Assembly: GCA_002102555.1 (NCBI GenBank)
Contig: MCFL01000001.1
Coordinates: 868,001 to 932,000, forward strand
Direction of reading: 5' to 3'
Length of the DNA: 64,000 bases
Origin: Catenaria anguillulae PL171
Taxonomy: Eukaryota > Blastocladiomycota > Blastocladiomycetes > Blastocladiales > Catenariaceae
How positions within the stretch are numbered: the first letter of the stretch is position 1; every line of letters begins with the position of its first letter. The position numbers and the translations under genes were made by a program. Below are positions 23,371-36,635 of this stretch, in pieces. Below the pieces are notes generated by a model. That model saw only the letters and a program-made list of their open reading frames with translations. It searched no databases and was not told the origin of the DNA.

Positions 23371-26300
23371 ATGCCACTCCCAGCCCACAATTCAGCCCCC
23401 GCAGCAGCCCGCTACACCAATGGATCCGCCACCACGCCAACTTCGCCCGGAGCCGATCCTGGGCAGGCCGTTCACACGTTGACCGCCGGACATGCAATCT
23501 CGCTCTCGCGGTCCACGCCGTCGGCCGCTCGCCCCATCGTGCTCGTGCGCAAACGCAGTGCACGTAACCGCAAGCGCAGTCTGCGGTCATCGTCGGCCGC
23601 CTCGAGCCATCGGCCCTCAAACCTTTCCTGCGAATCTTCCGCGCCAACGTCACCTGATCTGTCGTCGCCCGACTCGGTGGACGATGTCGATCCAGCGCTT
23701 CTCCGAGATCAAAGTACTGGCCGCTCGCAAAGTCATGCGAGCCCGCCCACTGCTGTGCTGAATGGGCCAGACCAGTCAATGACATTGGCGCACACATTGG
23801 ATGTTCATGCGTTTGGATCCCTGGGCAGTGCGGGGTCCATGATTCCCGTTTCCGTCGCCATTTCACACGCTATTGTGGCCCTAGGTTGCCAAACGGGAGA
23901 GATTCTGGTACCGACTATGTATTATGACAATGGCGTGAAGAACAGTGCCGCACCAACACTAACCGACTGGCGCCTTCATTGACGATGAACAGTTGTTCGA
24001 CCCAGTCACTTTTCAACACAAGTCCACTCTTGTTGGCCACACCCGCGCCGTCTTGTCCATGTCATGGGCTTCACCGGCCGATATTGACTCGGCCACGAGC
24101 ACACCTCGACTGATCAGTACATCCGCAGATGGCACCAGTCGCATGTGGGCCATTGAACGACAAGAACCGCGCGCTGAAACCGTCATCATTGCCTCGGATC
24201 CCGGCAGTTTGTACAGTGCTGCAAGCGATCCGGCCACGGGGGCTGTTTTCCTGGGCTGCCAAAATACCTCGTTGCAAGTACGTCGCTCTCAGGATCCGTG
24301 TTGACCCATGCCTTCAAGGTGACCTCACTCCAATTCATACATTTGCATTGCTCACAGTGGTTCTTCCCATCCAATCGAGCGTCCTCGTCCTCTGCAACCT
24401 CCGAAGCCAAATCCGTCCTGCAAGCCCGCGAGTTCTCCTACTTTTTCCAGTCGCGCAAATTGCATGCTTTCCTCACGCAGGACGAGCGCAAACTCGGCAC
24501 CACGCATGTGTCCGTCGTCAGCGACGCACATGTGATTCCACATGCCCACATTGGCTATGTGTATGCGCTCGCCATGCATCCAAGCAAGCCCTGGCTCTTT
24601 ACCGGTGCGGGCGACGGGCTCGTCAAGGTCTGGGACGTTTCTGGGGCAGCACATCTCACGCCAACAGTGCTCCGTACTATTCGCATTGCTGCTGCCGGCG
24701 CGGGCGATTCAGGGTCAACGGCAACCCCGTCTGCGGCCGATTTTGGAGTCGTTTCGCTTGCCGTCTCGCCGTGCGGCGCAACACTGTACGTTGGGTGCCA
24801 AGGCGGAACGATTGCCGTGTGGGATTTGGAAACAGGTCAGTGCATTCGCCGCTTGATTGAGCACACGGATGATGTGGTGTCGTTGCATGTGGTTCGCACC
24901 GACCCCTCACGGACCGATGCGATGGGCGACAGGTTGGTATCCACTGCTATGGACGGGTCAGTGAGGGTTTGGGCGTTGCACGACAATTATGCTTGCCTGG
25001 CGACGGTGGGCGGCGGGCGGGATGCGACCGCCATCATTTCCGCGTCTGTGGATGGTGACCGAATCGCGACGGTGGATGAGCTGGGTCATTGCCATATTTG
25101 GCACGCGCCCGTCCTTTCCGAATCGATTCCTGCGGCAGCGGCATCAATGGACGTGCAGTCGTCCATTTCCGACCTGGTCCAATGTGCATCGTCAGCCGCG
25201 TGCGACTCGTCGACAAGCACGCACCTCTCAGACTTTGGCTTATCAGGTGCCGAAGAATCGGCACCGCACATGGTCGACGCCATGCTGTTTGCGCTCCGTG
25301 GGTGGTTGCCGTACAAGACGGTGAGTGGTGACCCGCAGTATGCCTCGGATTGCCGCGCCGGCGCCCAGTACTTGCGCTCGATTCTCGCGCAGGTCGGTGC
25401 GGAAGCCTCGCTGCTTCCCGGTGCACCTGGCCGCAATCCGCTCGTGCTGGGCCGGTTTCATCCCGCATCCTCGGCACCCGCACACGACTCGCCATCACCC
25501 CCCGCCCCCGAAGATGCATCACCGCCGCAACCGATTCACATTGTCTACTATGCTCACTATGACGTTGTTCCGGCCTCGCGCGACCAATGGGCCACCGACC
25601 CTTTCACGCTTACAGGCAAGAATGGCATCCTTTATGGCCGCGGCGTTTCCGACGACAAGGGCCCGATTCTCGCCGCCATCTTTGCCGTGGCAGAACTTGC
25701 GGCCGCGGGCCAGTTGCACGCCACCGTTACATTCCTCATCGAGGGCGAGGAAGAGTCCGGGTCGGTTGGGTTGCAAGAAGCCGTCGACGCGCACGCCGAC
25801 CAGATTCTCGGCGCGCATGGTGGCGCAGACGTGATTGTCATGTCGAATTCGAGCTGGTTGGGCAACCAGGTCCCATGCTTGGTGTACGGTCAGCGCGGCG
25901 TGGTCCATGCAACCGTCACGGTCAAGGATGTGAGCGGGACGCAATCCGACAAGCATGCTGGTGTGGAGGGAGGCGCAGTGCACGCAGAACCCTTGCCCGA
26001 TCTGGTGCACTTGCTGGCGCAGTTGACGGATCCAAGGGCTCCGAGAGATCGCAGGGTCAAGGTGCCTGGGTTTTATGATGGGGTACCGAGCGAGTTGGCC
26101 GAGGACGAGGATCGGCGGTATGACGAACTGGTTGCGCGCATCATGCAAGAGGAGCAAACGGATGTGCAAGCGCATGTGGTAGGTTGTGCAGAGGTGGCGG
26201 CAGGCAGAGCGCACAAGATCAAGCAATCGCTCGTCCAGAAATGGCAAACGCCCACGCTCACCATGTCGCGCGTCACAACCTCTGTGGGTGGTGGCGAGTC

Positions 26301-26781
26301 AAAAACGGTGATTCCGCACAAGGCGTCTGCAACCATTTCGTTGCGCACTGTGCCCGGACAGGATACGGCGCAGTTGGTTGCGTCGTTGCGCGAGTACCTT
26401 GAAGACACGTTTGCCGAATTGCAAGAGGCTCAGGGCTGCGGCGGGAATGCGTTGGAAATTGACGTGACAACGGCTGCCGACTGGTGGGAATCGTCGCCGT
26501 CGGATCCGAGCTTTGATGCGTGTGCACGGGCCATCAAGAACGTGTGGGGAATCCATCCATTGTTTGTGCGCGAAGGTGGATCCACGTTGCCGCTGCATTG
26601 GCTGCGCAGGCGGTTGGCGGGTCCGTCGCGCACGACCGAGGTGCCAATCGTGAATGTGCCGCTGGCGCAGGCGTCGGATCGCGCCCACTTGTCCAATGAG
26701 TGCATTGCGGTGCGCAACTTGATTCAAGGACGGAAGGTCCTGCGCGAGAGTATTCGGAACTTGCAAGAGCAGCTGCTGTAG
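23371..26781 (+). CDS. DUG2: Dug2-like WD40/M20 peptidase subunit of the glutathione degradosome
   Basis: With Dug3, yeast Dug2 cleaves glutathione in the cytosol, and Dug1 then splits Cys-Gly. Exons 23371-23907, 23993-24277 and 24358-26781 (introns 85 and 80 nt) give about 1,081 residues, longer than yeast Dug2 because of a ~140-residue Ser/Pro/Arg-rich N-terminus. WD40 repeats occupy roughly residues 150-510 (VGHTRAVLSM, LFTGAGDGLVKVWD, STAMDGSVRVWAL). The M20 domain follows: HYDVVPA (His674), GRGVSDDKGP, EGEEESGS, PGFYDGV and a C-terminal AHLSNE. In the usual SDN metal-site motif the Asp is replaced (MSNSSW, Asn at about 771). An in-frame ATG at 23305 is an alternative start. No frame breaks. 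The neighbour on the far side is a cystine transporter, 190 bases away tail to tail. Confidence 0.9.
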
Positions 26782-26971
26782 AATCTTGCTGCTTGTTGGT
26801 ATCATTCATGTGACCATGTTTTCTGGGCACCCACAGACTTTTTCTTCACTCTGTACCATTACTTGATGCATTCTCTTCCTTTATTGCATTCCCTATCCGT
26901 TCAATCCATTCAACGACAGACAATACGCCTTGCATGAGCATGATACATTCATTAACGTGCTGCCAACCCAA

Positions 26972-28151
26972 TCAAGCATTGAGCAATGGATCCGTCTCTG
27001 TTGGGACGTAAGCTTCCTGCGAGGGTGATCGAATCTCGCGACGGTACGACAAATCTGGACGTGGACGGCCACGATACAGCACAAAGTGTTGGACCAGGAA
27101 CAGTGCGCCAAACCCGAGGCTGAGGAGAGCGAGGCCCCTGTGAATGTAGCATGAGGAGCGGTGTGAGTGCTTCGCGTTGGCGTCTAGCCACTTGCTGAAG
27201 AGCAACATGTACGTACAGCTTTGTTGCGTTCCCGAAAATCGCACCGACAAGCCAACTACCATGCCCCGCAGCTGGTCCGTCTCGCGCGGCAATCCAAGCG
27301 TCAAGAAACAGCTGAGTAAGGCTGAGAATCCCCCCGGTCGAATCGAGCAGAATGTTGTGAATGGACCACCCCTCGGTCGACTTGTCGCGGAAATTGACCC
27401 ACATCTGTTTGATTCGACGAACCACCGTAGCGAAGAAGCAAATGTGAGCACTTGAATCTGGGTCGGAGCGACACGCATCTATGGCGCACCTGTGGAATGT
27501 ACTTGATGAGCGACATGACCAATTTCCATGACCCCAAAAAGTACACCAAATCCAAGGCGCCAGTGACTGGCTCGTCAACGGTCCAGCCGAGCATGAGAAC
27601 GGTGGACGCGAAAAACGCTGCAAGGACGAGTTTGGCGAATCCGGACAAGCTGTGGCGCCGGCGCTGCTCAAAGGAGAAAAAGACTGAGTCAGTCTCATCC
27701 TCCAGTGACGGTTTATGACACGGCGGAGGGCAGAAACGCACTCGGTACCGCACAGCTTGCAATCCTGTCGCAATCGTCAACGCCCACGCATGTATTGCGA
27801 AAACGACGTCGTTGGTTGCAACGAGATTCTCACGCCCGTCATTTCGGCGCTTGAACTCTTGTTGTACCGATGACGAAAAGTAGAATGATAGTGTGTATAC
27901 CTATGGGAGTGTGGAACACATGGCCTTGGTCAAATCACGATACAACGGCCAGACAGAGGAAGACGGAAGCACACCGAATAGCATGAGAATCCGACGATAT
28001 TGTACGCCAAAAAGTCGAGAGACAAGCCGTCCACGCTCTTTCGCCTATAGTTGATGACGAGCTGTGGCCAAAAGGATGCGCTCCATGCGAGAAAGTATCC
28101 CCAACCAAGAATGGCTGAGAGAAGGGGTGCTTGCGGCCAGGGGGAGTTCAT
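26972..28151 (-). CDS. Cystinosin-like vacuolar cystine transporter
   Basis: PQ-loop, seven-helix proton-coupled exporter that moves cystine out of the lysosome or vacuole (yeast Ers1, human CTNS). Five exons with consistent phases: 28151-27975, 27900-27742, 27663-27490, 27404-27217 and 27137-26972; introns 74, 78, 85 and 79 nt; 287 residues. PQ-loop motifs are FWPQLVINYRRKSVDGLSLDF in the first half and IKYIPQ...RDKSTEGWSIHNILLD in the second. Other family blocks are YNIVGFSCYS, VATNDVVFAIHAW, LLDSTGGILSL and QHFVLYR. The human protein's long glycosylated N-terminal region is missing, as in other fungi. No frame breaks. Confidence 0.9.
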
Positions 28152-28553
28152 GGTAAAAAAATCGGTATGTACTGTAGCATGGACAATGGTATTTGCATCG
28201 CTCTATCAAGGCAGAGCTGGGCAAAGGGAATGACGGTTACTTTTCAAGGCCAGCTGCTCTGTCGTTCCTGGCATGATGAGTCCATAGGGGGGCATGATGA
28301 GTGCTTGCGACCGAATCGCGCTTACGCGATCGAGAATTGCGTGCTTGCGACTTGTTTGTTCTTGGAGCATCAGACCAACTGCCAACATTTCACAATTGTT
28401 GTTTGGGCGGCATCTCGGACGTTCTTTCGCGCTGCGCCATTATCGCCTCACACAGAAGCAAAGATCATACATGGCGGAAATAAATACAGGACAAAGACTT
28501 TACACAAACGCCGGAAACTGCTTGACGTCGCACCACACGCACATCCTGATGCT
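28152..28553. other. Intergenic region, Nse3-like to cystinosin
   Basis: Promoter of the cystinosin gene and 3' end of the Nse3-like gene, both on the minus strand. A near-repeat of CATGATGAGT occurs at about 28272-28302. No gene seen. Confidence 0.4.
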
Positions 28554-29472
28554 CTACATGCTGCTGGCCTTATCCAGCTCGTCCATCAACTTGTCATGCT
28601 CCGGTGTCCCCGGTACACACCCATACAAGGCCGCAATTGCCGCCTTGAGCCGTTCTTCGGGAAACTCGACAAATGCCCGCGATCCCCACTTGTTGAGATG
28701 CATGGGCTTACCATCAGCACCCATGACAATCTGGTTTTGCGGATTCTTGACTGGCTCGCGCGTCACGTAATGTTGCTTTTGGAGAAGCGTCATAAGTTGC
28801 TCGTATGTCATGTTGGTTGGTTGGCGCTGTGCGCCCGGCTCCAAGTCGGCCATTTCGGCTCGAGGGATCTCGATGCGAATGCCGAGGCGGCGGAGTGGTG
28901 GCTGTAGTTCATCTGCAATGACGGGAAATTCAGGGGCGAGGAGACACATGTGAGCCAATGTGCACTGGCGGCAAGCGCAAAGGTTACTCGTTCGACTCGA
29001 CGCACCATCGCGAATGGACGACCCGTGGACGTAAATCAAACATAGGACCATGGCTGTGATGCCCGTAAATGCCGGATCTTCGACTGGGAGACCGACAGCT
29101 GTCCGAAGCTCTACGGAAAGCATGTTGCGGAGGACAAACGATTTTGTGCTTCCACCTGGAGCGGCCGAACACGGGGATCAGTATGAGTTTGGTGGGTGCT
29201 AGGAGGCCAATGGCACGACGTAAAGCCACGGGAACATGCGGCGTACTCTTTGGAAGCTCAACAAGTTCCAACCCAAATTGCTCGCGCATCACTTTATTTG
29301 CAGCGGCCAAGTAATGGGGAAACTTGCGGCTTTCGTCCGGTGCGTTGAAAAAGACATGGTTTGTAATGTCCTTGCGAGCGAGACCGTGTCGAGAAGCTTC
29401 GCTGAAGAGTGCAAGGCGGACAAGAGACTTGAGCCTGCGCTCATCCAAGATAATGTCGGCGACTTCGGTCAT
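28554..29472 (-). CDS. Nse3/MAGE-domain subunit of the SMC5-SMC6 complex
   Basis: MAGE homology domain protein; in fungi the single MAGE protein is Nse3, which pairs with Nse1 and Nse4 in the SMC5/6 DNA-repair complex. Exon 1 29472-29006, intron 28913-29005 (93 nt), exon 2 28912-28554. First winged helix: VRLALFSEASRHGLARKDI and FGLELVELP; second: KSFVLRNMLSVELRT, GITAMVLCLIYVHGSSI, then DELQPPLRRLGI across the splice and WGSRAFVEFP near the end. The frame shifts by one base near 29152-29160 (FGRS to STKSFVL). The N-terminal extension usual in yeast Nse3 is very short, so the start at 29472 may miss an upstream exon. Confidence 0.77.
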
Positions 29473-30219
29473 GATGGTGGTGCGTTCTCGATGGGGCTGA
29501 CGGTAGCTAGTGGTTGGCGATAAGGATTGCGACTGGCAGATCAGGGATCAGTTGGCGAGGAGCAGGCGTGGGCTTGTGCGAATGAATGCGCCGAGTTGGT
29601 TTGCAGATGCATGTGGCCGGTATCCATGGCATAGCGTTGGGGTTCATTTTCTCTGGTGGAGATTGCGGAGGGGAGTCCTCCCCCGTAGTGTTCTTCAGGA
29701 GGAAATTGTGTGTGAGACCACAAACACGTGATGTCACGGCTTACGACACGCGAAGGACGAAAGGATGCAGCGGGCGGCCCGATTTCCCACCGCCATCCAA
29801 GACGCAAATCGTGAATTGCATCCCCACCACCCGATACATGAAGAACGTCTACTCACCCTAGCGCCAAACTAACCGTCCCGCCAACATCCCCTTGTCTACT
29901 GCTTCTCTCGCAAGTCGAAAGGAGTGCCACATCATAGGGCGGCATTGGACGGTTGCCGCAGCCCATCACGATTCCCACGAGTGCTCGATTCAACACTTCT
30001 GATAATTATGCACCCCCAGATGAATAAAAAACGAATCTCAATAGTATAAATACTCATACCCGGTCGCAAATACGCGAAGGACTGTGCCGATGAACACAGG
30101 GAGCATTCAATAGCCCTTCTGACCTGCGCTACCGATCATTCATTCACCTTCATCACCTGCAAACATTGAGCAACTGATACGACAGCATAGCCGCCACAGT
30201 CCCATATCGCACGCACGCA
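29473..30219. other. Divergent promoter region, Nse3-like and F-box/LRR genes
   Basis: About 750 bases. An AT-rich stretch near 30020-30055 (AATAGTATAAATACT) could be a core promoter for the plus-strand gene. No coding feature supported. Confidence 0.4.
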
Positions 30220-31791
30220 ATGGCCCCACCTCCTCCCCCGACCGCAACCGAACCCGCCCGTGCGGCCGATGCCGTCTTGAGCCTCGAATCGCTCAAACTG
30301 GGTGTGTCCACCAACACTCCCACCATTACCCTTCCCGACGTGTCCAAGCTCAAAGTGGGAAAGCTGCCTGTCGCCTTGCTGCGCGACCGCATCTTCACCC
30401 GCTTTTTTGACCCAACCGACCGCAAGGAGCGCGCGTCTTTGGTCAAGGCGCTCAAGGCATCCAAGGCCATGTTCCAAGCGGCTGCGCCAGGGCTGTACCA
30501 AGTGCCGCCCTTGCCGAGCTTGTCGTATGCCGCAACCAAACGCTTGTTTACTGATGCCATTCTCAAAACGGATGACGCAAAGCGCCTCAATGCCGGGCGC
30601 GTATACGGCGCCTTTGTGCGCATTCTCGACTTGACGAGGGCCACACACGAGTTTGGTGACAAGAAGGTGACAGACAACAATGTCCATCGCATCTTTTCGC
30701 TGTGTCCATTGCTCCAACGCGTGGCCATTCCGTTCTCGCGCCGCCCGCTCGACGTTGCCAAGCTGCGCTCGTCCAATTTGTACCCTCCGTCTGACGACCC
30801 AAACAAGTCACCCGCTCCCGGTCGCAAGTCTGCCACAACCAAGGCAGTTTCGTCAGACGATTTCGAATCGCTCGACTCCAATGTGGACCCCAATGTCTTA
30901 TCTGCACCAGGTAGCCACCCAAACGAGCCAGGTCTCACCGATCGTGCCCTGCGGTCTCTTGCACGTGTTGCGCGAAACGGTCATTTGCGCTCCATCCAGT
31001 TGGGCAACATTCACGACTTTACCCCAGAGGCACTCGAGCACTTGTTTGCCAACGCGCCAGGCGTGCACACCATCAAACTGCAAGCCCGCTTTGCTGACAA
31101 GGCCTCGCTGCTCGGGTCGCAAGTCATTGACGCATTGGTCGCCAAGGGCCTTGCCGTCACGCTCCGCGAGCTGCACCTGACCGAAGTGGCCGTGTCTGAG
31201 CTTGCTTGGTCGGGGCTCATGAAGGCGTGCGCAAGGTCGCTGCGCGGGCTGTACTTGTCGGGCATTCCCATCACGCGCGGCATGCTCCAGGCGCTGAGCG
31301 AGGGGCCCATGTCCAGAATGACGCATTTCTCGATTCACATGGACGGTATTTCGGACCCAAAGCATATTCCCAATGACGACACCTTGACGCTCGTGTTCCC
31401 GCACATGCACCAGCTCAAGACCTTGGGTTTGCATTCGGTGCCCGTGTCGGACAAGGTGTTCAAGAACTTTGCTGCTGGGAAAGGCGACAAGTTGCCGCTT
31501 GAGTCACTGTCGATTTGCTTGGCTGAGCTCAAGGATCCGTTGGCGCTGGCCGATCATATTCTGGCTCGCTGCCCACACTTGGGCTGGGTGGACATTGGTG
31601 GGAATGTGGGCTTGAGGCAGAATCGCAAGTGGGCGCTGGTTTTCAATCTTGACGAGGACAAGGGAAGCGAGGCGGATCCCGAGACGGGTGAAGAGCCCTG
31701 GTGGATGGAGGATTCCGAGGACTTGACCATGGGGCCGAGGAGGTTGAAGGAGATTCGCGAGTGTGCAGCCAAGAGGAATGGGACAAAGTAA
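30220..31791 (+). CDS. F-box-like leucine-rich-repeat protein
   Basis: Intronless, 523 residues, no frame breaks. Residues about 45-95 (LPVALLRDRIFTRFF...LVKALKASKAMFQAAAPGLY) resemble the fungal F-box, which docks substrates to SCF ubiquitin ligases through Skp1. A helical stretch and then irregular leucine-rich repeats follow (about residues 140-480), with units such as LRELHLTEVAVSELAW, LRGLYLSGIPITRGML and LKTLGLHSVPVSD. The C-terminus is acidic (EADPETGEEPWWMEDSED). Similar architecture is common in fungal F-box/LRR families with unknown targets. No specific orthologue is recognised. Confidence 0.62.
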   Translation: MAPPPPPTATEPARAADAVLSLESLKLGVSTNTPTITLPDVSKLKVGKLPVALLRDRIFTRFFDPTDRKERASLVKALKASKAMFQAAAPGLYQVPPLPSLSYAATKRLFTDAILKTDDAKRLNAGRVYGAFVRILDLTRATHEFGDKKVTDNNVHRIFSLCPLLQRVAIPFSRRPLDVAKLRSSNLYPPSDDPNKSPAPGRKSATTKAVSSDDFESLDSNVDPNVLSAPGSHPNEPGLTDRALRSLARVARNGHLRSIQLGNIHDFTPEALEHLFANAPGVHTIKLQARFADKASLLGSQVIDALVAKGLAVTLRELHLTEVAVSELAWSGLMKACARSLRGLYLSGIPITRGMLQALSEGPMSRMTHFSIHMDGISDPKHIPNDDTLTLVFPHMHQLKTLGLHSVPVSDKVFKNFAAGKGDKLPLESLSICLAELKDPLALADHILARCPHLGWVDIGGNVGLRQNRKWALVFNLDEDKGSEADPETGEEPWWMEDSEDLTMGPRRLKEIRECAAKRNGTK

Positions 31792-31953
31792 ATGAGGTAA
31801 ATATTGTGCTGGTGATGATCAATGTGGACTGGGGCGGCAAACGTGTTCATTGGAACCTCTTTATTGTTGTAGTCACATACGAGTACATGACATTGCATTT
31901 TTTTTCCGATATGAGGGTAACCATGTACACAAAAACTTTACAGTACTGGGCAA

Positions 31954-34000
31954 CTAACCTCGCTCAGATACACGATTGAACACATCCAAAAAGCCAAGAA
32001 ATTTGGGAGACATGTGCACTGACTCGCCCCACAACTCGTCCTCATGCACAAACCGAATCAACCGTCGCACCTCCGCCAGATTCTTACCATACCCACGCAC
32101 ATCTACTTGATCCGCCAATTTCTCAACGTATCCAAGCAGCTCGTTGTGAAGCCTGCCCAGCTCATCAAACCAAGAAATGCCAACATGAACGGAGTTGCAG
32201 CTTGTTGAACGACGTCGACGATTGCGTTGAACTCGCGAAACTCAAGCAACCCCAGCGCCAACGACTCGTGATCCACGATGTTGACCTTGAATGACGCCGG
32301 CGAGCTCGCCCACAGAATGCTTGTGATCGAATTGGCCCCACCGATGGCTTTCGCGACTTGACGGACCTGATGTGGCGGCTTCATGTAGCCACGTACGAGC
32401 GCATAGTAATCTGCCCACGAATTGGCATTGTTGACATTGACAGGCACGCCCGCCACCAGTGCCGCAACGGCACGCGCTTCGTCACGCAACTGCGACTCAG
32501 GAATCGGATCCACTGACACGACCCAAATCCGGGATGCGAATCGCGCAAGATGCGGGTCAAAGTAATGCGCAAGTGTGGCATCTGCAATTGATTGGCACCG
32601 GAAGCAAAACCAGTCGGGCAGTTGGCGTGTCATTGTGCTGGGCTTGAGATTTTGGTCCAAGTGCATGCCTGCAACATCGATTGGAACGCGATCAAGAATG
32701 CGTTGCACACATTGCGGGTACCGCAAGTTGGACGGATTGAATGGAAGATAGTGCAGCGTGGCTTGGTGAAGATGAGTGTAGTTGAGGAGCCATTCAATCC
32801 GAAGGTGGGCATGTGGGGAGGAGGGCATTGACCAAGCAGCACGGTACCACGTGGGTGGTGAATGGGTTTCGGCGAGGAGCTTGAGGAAGGGACGCAATCG
32901 ACGTTGGTGATCCCGTGCATGGCATACAAAGCGCATACTTTGTCGAATTGGTGGTGATGGTCGTTGGACATTCGATCAGATACTCGAGGGTTGGGAATGT
33001 TGGGGTGCGTAGTAAGCGATGGCAACCAGGTAGCTTTTCATGACACGATGAAACAGGTCTCGAGTTCCGTTGGCCAGGCACGAGTCAAGAATGCGGCGAG
33101 TATGCATGCGGAAAGCAGGATGGTGGGGCGGCGAGGACTGTTGAACGATAACGGAAACAATAAGTGCAAAATCGTTGGTGAAGACAAGTGCATCGAGTGT
33201 GGACAGCTCGCCATCAGAATCATCCTCAATATCCGAGTCTGAATCATAAGTGTCAGATGCATACGAGCGACCGTGAGACATTTCAGCAAGTCCCAAGCCG
33301 AGCCTGCGGACACAGAGATGTGGGCAAGCAGAGTGACTGCTTGCGTCCGATCGCTTGTCGTCCAAGCTTTTGTGATGGGGTCCGGCAAAACTGGGCAAAA
33401 AAACGGCGGAGATCCGAGGTTCGAATGGCCTTGAACACATCCTCCCTTGCGGGCTGATACAAGTGCTGAAGGGCCGTGTATCTCTTTTTCTGGAGCGCAT
33501 CTTGAATGATCCTTTGCGACGGGACCTGAATGGAGACTGTCTGCGCTTTATGTGTCGGCCGGTAACATAGGATCGTCGAAATAAAGAATCCGAGGCCGCG
33601 GCGAGGCCGGAGGCTAAACCGGTCAACGGCGCCCACCATTCTTGCCCGGTTTCGGCCCGAGCCACGACCAGGACGTAAACGGACGCGCACAGGCAATCCT
33701 TCAGCGTCTCAAGATGTTGGTTTTCTGCCGTGAACCGAGAATCCGAACAGTAGTAGATGGCGTCGTCATCCGGGAGCTTGCGTTGGTATTCTTTGCACAG
33801 CTTGGTGAAAGTGTCGACTTCCTTGCGCAAGAGGGCAAAATAGATTGACGTTGGCGAAAGGCTGGTCGAAGTGTGCAGGATCGGATCACGGACGAGTCGG
33901 TAGAGCAGGCGGCGGAGTTGCCCAAGCGGATGGCGGGCAGTGGTGGCAGCAGTCCGCACACCAGCAAAAGAATGTCATTTGGCAATGCCAAGAGTCCCAT
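31954..34000 (-). CDS. F-box-like protein with several frame breaks
   Basis: The start at 34000 opens MGLLALPNDILLLVCGLLPP, an F-box-like N-terminus continuing one base out of frame into LRRLLYRLVRDPILH. The rest is a long helical protein with no other recognised domain. Protein-like blocks, in order: EVDTFTKLCKEYQRKLPDDD; KKRYTALQHLYQPAREDVF; an acidic SDSDIEDDSDGEL; TRDLFHRVMKSYLVAIAYYA; HLRIEWLLNYTHLHQATLHY; and VGISWFDELGRLHNELLGY to the stop at 31954. These lie in different frames, so at least five one-base breaks are needed. It could be a real gene in poorly polished sequence, or a pseudogene. The preserved codon bias and lack of in-block stops favour the former. Confidence 0.5.
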
Positions 34001-34709
34001 GGTGCTTCGTTGCACTGTCAAAAGGTCATTAAATGAGGGCACTGCACCGACGCCCAAGGCATCAGAATACTTGTGTCAATCCATTGCGACATGACGACAG
34101 ACGAGAACACTATAAACGCAAATTGGTGGCACAAACGAGAATATCATTCAACCGCTGATTGACTGCCGACATCAATTTGCTCAACCCTCCAGAACGGCAC
34201 ACAGAATCGTCCCACAAACCATGCTAGCCAACCTCGCGTCCACATCATGTCACCGTGGCAAGATGAGCCACCCTCGGCTTTGCAGGTGTGACTGAAATCA
34301 GAAATACATACAAATGAACATGGAATCCTTTCAAAGCAAGGACAATGGAAAACAAACGTGCGACATCCAAAGCATGGGCCCGTGCGACGACAAACCACCC
34401 ACCCCAAGTCAACAAACTGCAAGGCAGAGGCAGCCGTCTAATCCTTGATCGGGATTCAACAAAGGGACAAGAGAAATGGAAAGGACACAAGAGCAATAGT
34501 GTGACAAGCGGCAAAAGACGTCGGGGTGGAGGAGGTCGGGGCGGGAAACGAGAGAGGAGGGATGGGACGCGCGGGAAAGTATGAGAAAGGATGAATGCAA
34601 AAAAAAAATGGAGCCGACATGACAGTAGGATGAGAGAGAAAGAAAAGACAAGGTACAATATCAAACGGAGAGGCACCACAAAACATCAACGGCCTCAGGG
34701 CTTCGTCAA
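34001..34709. other. Intergenic region
   Basis: About 700 bases between the F-box-like gene start and the vacuolar protease stop. The part nearest 34709 is purine-rich on the plus strand (a long CT-rich stretch on the minus strand), probably the protease 3' UTR. No gene seen. Confidence 0.4.
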
Positions 34710-36144
<1,435 letters not shown>

Positions 36145-36635
36145 GGTGGTAAGTAGGCCAACGTGTGTGAGGGAGGCCGCGGGAGAGGCGACGTGAGCAA
36201 AGATGGTGTGGTGGAGGCGCGAGGTTGCGGGTCGGTGCGAGACGATCGGGACCCGAGTGCGAGTTGGCGGCAGGGCGAGATGGCAACGATACGAAGCAGT
36301 GCGGGTGAGAGCAAGTGCTGCGAGTGGGCTGGTGGCGGGCACTTGTCAATCGATTTGCTTTTTGATCCGATCAATTGCAATGCGAATCCAAAAACGTTTG
36401 CCAAGCAAGACATGAGCTGACTCAAGATTGATGTTTTTTGCCAACCCGCGAGTGGATCCGGCCAGTGCCAGCCGTGGAAGGTCTACCGAAGGACCAAAGA
36501 AAGTCAGATCGGCCTCCACCTCCGATCCATCAAAGTCCCTCTGTCTCTCGCGCTGCTTCCTCACTCATCGAAAAGTAAAAGAGTCACGCAAAACATGGGT
36601 GGGAATTGAGTAAATTTACAAATCATGATAATGAA
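36145..36635. other. Intergenic region upstream of the vacuolar protease
   Basis: Promoter of the protease gene and 3' flank of the next F-box gene, both on the minus strand. No gene seen. Confidence 0.4.

Noticed and set aside
34245-34679. Minus-strand hydrophobic open frame downstream of the vacuolar protease
   Set aside because: It is produced by a CT-rich probable 3' UTR; no protein family resembles it.
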